Assembly: GCA_902783535.1 (NCBI GenBank)
Contig: CACZRJ010000268.1
Coordinates: forward strand, 1-14,542
Direction: 5' to 3'
DNA: 14,542 nucleotides
Source: an uncultured Ruminococcus sp.
Lineage (GTDB): Bacteria; Bacillota; Clostridia; Oscillospirales; CAG-382
A program made the translations under genes and the position numbers. Position 1 is the stretch's first letter; the number at the start of each line of letters is the position of its first letter. Positions 12,653 to 14,542 of the stretch are shown piece after piece. The notes under the pieces were generated by a model. That model searched no databases. It worked only from the letters and a program-made list of their open reading frames with translations, and had not been told where the DNA came from.

Positions 12653-14037
12653 CGCTCCAACTGGAAGTTTTTTAATTCGTCCATCGTACGGTAGACACGG
12701 ATCCTGTTGAACGTCTTTTCAGTGCATCGGTACAGTTCCGGAAATGCTTTCCGCCCAATGTTCGCGCTTCCGTTCAAGTCCGAATTCACGATGCGTCCGT
12801 CTCCGCATTGATATAGCCGAGATGTTCCTCTGATGCTTCGGTATCCGGAAAACTTCGGCTTCTTGGAATCTTCTTCCCGATAGACCGGAATTTCGTCTCC
12901 TTCGAGGTATGAAGCCTGCGAAGTGTATGACTCTTCCTGCTCGACATAGTTGATTCCGTTCCAGTCGCACAGGTATTCAAGTATCTGCTTGAATCGGTCG
13001 TGAGGTATCGAAACAAAATCACGATTGTTGTCCTTCCCCATGTCGGTTTTCTGTTTCCATCCCTTGTTGTCGCCGATCACAAGCGTGTCGATCTCATTCG
13101 CCTCACAGAATTTGATGATGATCTTCGCGACTTTGTGCATATAGTCGTTCATCCTGTTTTCGCGTTTGGTCCCCCACGCTCTTGACCTTGCGGTGGAATG
13201 GAACGGTTTCGTCGTACCTTCCGTCTGCGACGACCTGGCACTTGACATCTTCTGATTGTACCAATAGTTGATATGCCTCAGCCATCCGCCCTTGAACAAG
13301 ATCCCCGGCTGGTCGATGTTGTTCGTCATAGCTGCGAAATTTTTGATGCCCAGATCGATCGATACGATACGGTTCGGCTCTTTCTTCTCCTTGTATCGCT
13401 GATGGTCTTCGAATACGTACTGCAATGAGATCACGTTGCGGTTTGGTACGACGTTTACCTGTTTCAGAGTCCATTCATCCTTGACATTTTTCGGCTTCTT
13501 CGCCGTGATATCCGTACACGGAAAACGGATCTCGTCTCCGCAGATCCGGACTTGCTGGTTTGTAAAACAATAGGTACTCTGCCCGCCGCTTTTCTTGTAT
13601 CCCGGCAGCTTCGGCTCTCCGCTGTACTTTTTCGGGTGTTTCCGCCAGTCCGCTTTCGCTTTGTAAAATGCCTTCATATTCTGAACAGCGTTCTTCATGA
13701 CCTGCTGACCCGTCTGCGACGGAAGTCCATCGCTGAAATAGTCCGGATTCCGGTTAACGTACATCAGATGATACACGAACGGATAACTGACATACGGATT
13801 CTCCCGGGTCGGTCTCCTGAGGTTCGAATTGACCTCGAGCAGACGATCGATCTCTACCTGTACGCCCTTTTCATTGTCCGTCCAGCGTCCCTGATCCTTG
13901 TTTGCCGCCGTCAGGATCTGGCGCATCCGAAACAACGTCGCGTTGTACAGATTGTTGGCAAGAAGCGATATGTTCTTCAGGTAATTGAAAAGTTCTGTGT
14001 CCTCCCGCACCATCGTCACAATTGTGCGTAACCCCAT
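12637..14037 (-). CDS. tnpB: TnpB RNA-guided nuclease-type protein (OrfB of IS605) with altered RuvC-II
   Basis: TnpB proteins are RuvC nucleases guided by the RNA of their own element and are ancestral to Cas12. This 466-residue copy has the helical N-terminal half with PGYKKSGGQSTYCFTN (145-160), and RuvC-I VSIDLGIKNFAAMT with D228. RuvC-III is VNSDLNGSANI with D420. At the usual RuvC-II site, where most TnpB have a glutamate (I/V-E-D-L), this protein has LVIGDNKGWKQ (319-329) with Gly322. Glutamates appear later in VEQEESYTSQASYLEGDEIP (365-384). The cysteine zinc finger between RuvC-II and III is also missing. The start at 14037 is set by AAAGGAGG 8 nt upstream; the longer frame from 14097 would include the promoter. 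Length and frame are intact, so the gene is likely expressed. Confidence 0.93.
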   Translation of the reverse strand: MGLRTIVTMVREDTELFNYLKNISLLANNLYNATLFRMRQILTAANKDQGRWTDNEKGVQVEIDRLLEVNSNLRRPTRENPYVSYPFVYHLMYVNRNPDYFSDGLPSQTGQQVMKNAVQNMKAFYKAKADWRKHPKKYSGEPKLPGYKKSGGQSTYCFTNQQVRICGDEIRFPCTDITAKKPKNVKDEWTLKQVNVVPNRNVISLQYVFEDHQRYKEKKEPNRIVSIDLGIKNFAAMTNNIDQPGILFKGGWLRHINYWYNQKMSSARSSQTEGTTKPFHSTARSRAWGTKRENRMNDYMHKVAKIIIKFCEANEIDTLVIGDNKGWKQKTDMGKDNNRDFVSIPHDRFKQILEYLCDWNGINYVEQEESYTSQASYLEGDEIPVYREEDSKKPKFSGYRSIRGTSRLYQCGDGRIVNSDLNGSANIGRKAFPELYRCTEKTFNRIRVYRTMDELKNFQLERDCAN

Positions 14038-14045
14038 TGCTGATT

Positions 14046-14053
14046 CCTCCTTT
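14046..14053 (-). promoter_or_regulatory. Ribosome binding site (AAAGGAGG) that decides the tnpB start
   Basis: AAAGGAGG lies 8 nt before the ATG at 14037, near the ideal Shine-Dalgarno sequence. Confidence 0.85.
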
Positions 14054-14085
14054 CTTCCAGAATACCGGTTTCCCGATTCAATACC

Positions 14086-14114
14086 ATAATACCGCATTCC
14101 GAAGAAAAAAGCAA
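14086..14114 (-). promoter_or_regulatory. Promoter of tnpB
   Basis: On the minus strand TTGCTT (14109-14114) and TATTAT (14086-14091) are 17 bp apart, about 50 bp before the start. The leader holds three GGTATT copies, one of them at the -10, of unknown meaning. Confidence 0.6.
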
Positions 14115-14164
14115 GAGGAAAATGAACGCAAGTTTAAATATTTCCTTTTGCTTTTCACATGCCG

Positions 14165-14194
14165 TTCACAATTCTGTGGTAGTATTTGTACAAT
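14165..14194 (+). promoter_or_regulatory. Promoter of the IS1182-type transposase
   Basis: TTCACA (14165-14170) and TACAAT (14189-14194) are 18 bp apart, just before the RBS GGAGG (14203-14207). Confidence 0.5.
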
Positions 14195-14215
14195 GACGGT
14201 GAGGAGGAAAAGAAC

Positions 14216-14542
14216 ATGTCTTTTGTGCCGAATGTGCAGAATCAAATCTCTTTTCAGAGCACGGAGTACCTTCTGACAGACAGAGAAAAAAGCATGCTGC
14301 AAAACAGCTGGGCGACATATTTTTCGGATTTCGTTTTCCCGAGAATCGATGAGGCGCCGTTTGCCGTTTTGTACAGCACCAAGGACTCCCGGCCGAATAC
14401 GCCGGTCAATGTGCAGGTCGGCGCGTTGATCCTGAAAGAACTCCACGGATTGTCCGATGACGGCGTCTTCACCGCTTTGCTGTTCGACCTCCGCTTCCGT
14501 GTCGCTCTTCATACGAAGGATTTTGATGAACAGCCAATGAGC
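14216..14542 (+). CDS. IS1182-family transposase (partial, N-terminal 109 residues)
   Basis: The only plus-strand gene. ATG at 14216 follows GGAGG by 8 nt, and the frame stays open to the window edge. The product has NSWATYFSDFVFPRID, FAVLYSTKDSRPNTPVNV and ALILKELHGLSDDGV, then LLFDLRFRVALHTKDF and DEQPMS. This is the InsH/DUF772-type N-terminal domain that opens IS1182 (IS5-like DDE) transposases, ahead of the catalytic DDE core, which lies outside the window. Whether the full gene is intact cannot be judged. It is divergent to tnpB, with both starts only about 180 bp apart, so their promoters sit back to back. The element is typical of Clostridia and need not be related to the tnpB element except by insertion at the same place. 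Confidence 0.9.
   Translation, partial: MSFVPNVQNQISFQSTEYLLTDREKSMLQNSWATYFSDFVFPRIDEAPFAVLYSTKDSRPNTPVNVQVGALILKELHGLSDDGVFTALLFDLRFRVALHTKDFDEQPMS

Larger units (their letters stand above)
12517..14140 (-). mobile_element. Stand-alone tnpB element, IS200/IS605 superfamily (IS1341-like); ends approximate
   Basis: It holds only tnpB, with no TnpA (Y1 transposase) frame on either side. The right end is placed near 12510-12531, where the RNA-like structured DNA stops and the interrupted host frame begins. The left end must lie between the tnpB promoter (14086-14114) and the IS1182 promoter (14165). Neither tip can be fixed from one copy, because these elements make no target duplication. It would need a TnpA in trans to move. 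Confidence 0.65.
14140..14542 (+). mobile_element. Left part of an IS1182-type insertion sequence (cut by window edge)
   Basis: The transposase N-terminus at 14216 and its promoter mark the left end of an IS that continues past the window. The terminal inverted repeat should lie between about 14115 and 14165, but cannot be identified without the right end. Confidence 0.5.

Overview
The window looks like chromosomal DNA of a gut-type Clostridia bacterium (Oscillospirales/Ruminococcus-like, probably uncultured). The evidence is strong AGGAGG ribosome binding sites, sigma-A promoters, a type I dockerin, PTEQ-repeat surface-protein linkers and the DUF4838 and DUF4855 families. The exact taxon is an inference. 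All genes except the last one lie on the minus strand.

From low to high coordinates the layout is as follows. (a) 1-1095: two tandem paralogous zinc-ribbon membrane proteins, the second with a glutamine-rich QPQYQ repeat linker; the first runs off the left edge. (b) 1165-3520: a 714-residue secreted, C-terminally membrane-anchored protein with a cohesin-like beta-sandwich, framed by a terminator and a perfect-consensus promoter. (c) 3534-9022: a compact unit transcribed topB -> DUF4855/dockerin protein -> mutY, with a 1-nt gap and a 20-nt overlap between genes, its own promoter, and a terminator after mutY. (d) 9055-12231: a DUF4838 lipoprotein and a short cytoplasmic GH32 beta-fructosidase, each with its own promoter and separated by a terminator; this is a small carbohydrate-related pair. 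(e) 12255-14542: an insertion zone. The C-terminal end of a membrane-protein gene, with its own terminator, has been cut off by a stand-alone tnpB element (IS200/IS605 superfamily, IS1341-like). Head to head with this lies the start of an IS1182-type transposase on the plus strand, cut by the right edge.

The most notable material is the tnpB element. The protein lacks the usual RuvC-II glutamate in the IED-type motif and carries glutamates further downstream. The DNA after its stop codon can fold into a closed multi-branch RNA (9-bp closing stem, inner hairpins, one with a GUAA tetraloop) that fits an omega-RNA (reRNA). Also of interest are a dockerin protein and a cohesin-like anchored protein only about 1.3 kb apart, and the placement of the secreted dockerin protein between two DNA-metabolism genes. 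I see no CRISPR array, tRNA or rRNA. Apart from these points the window is ordinary, and I do not claim a new multi-gene system.
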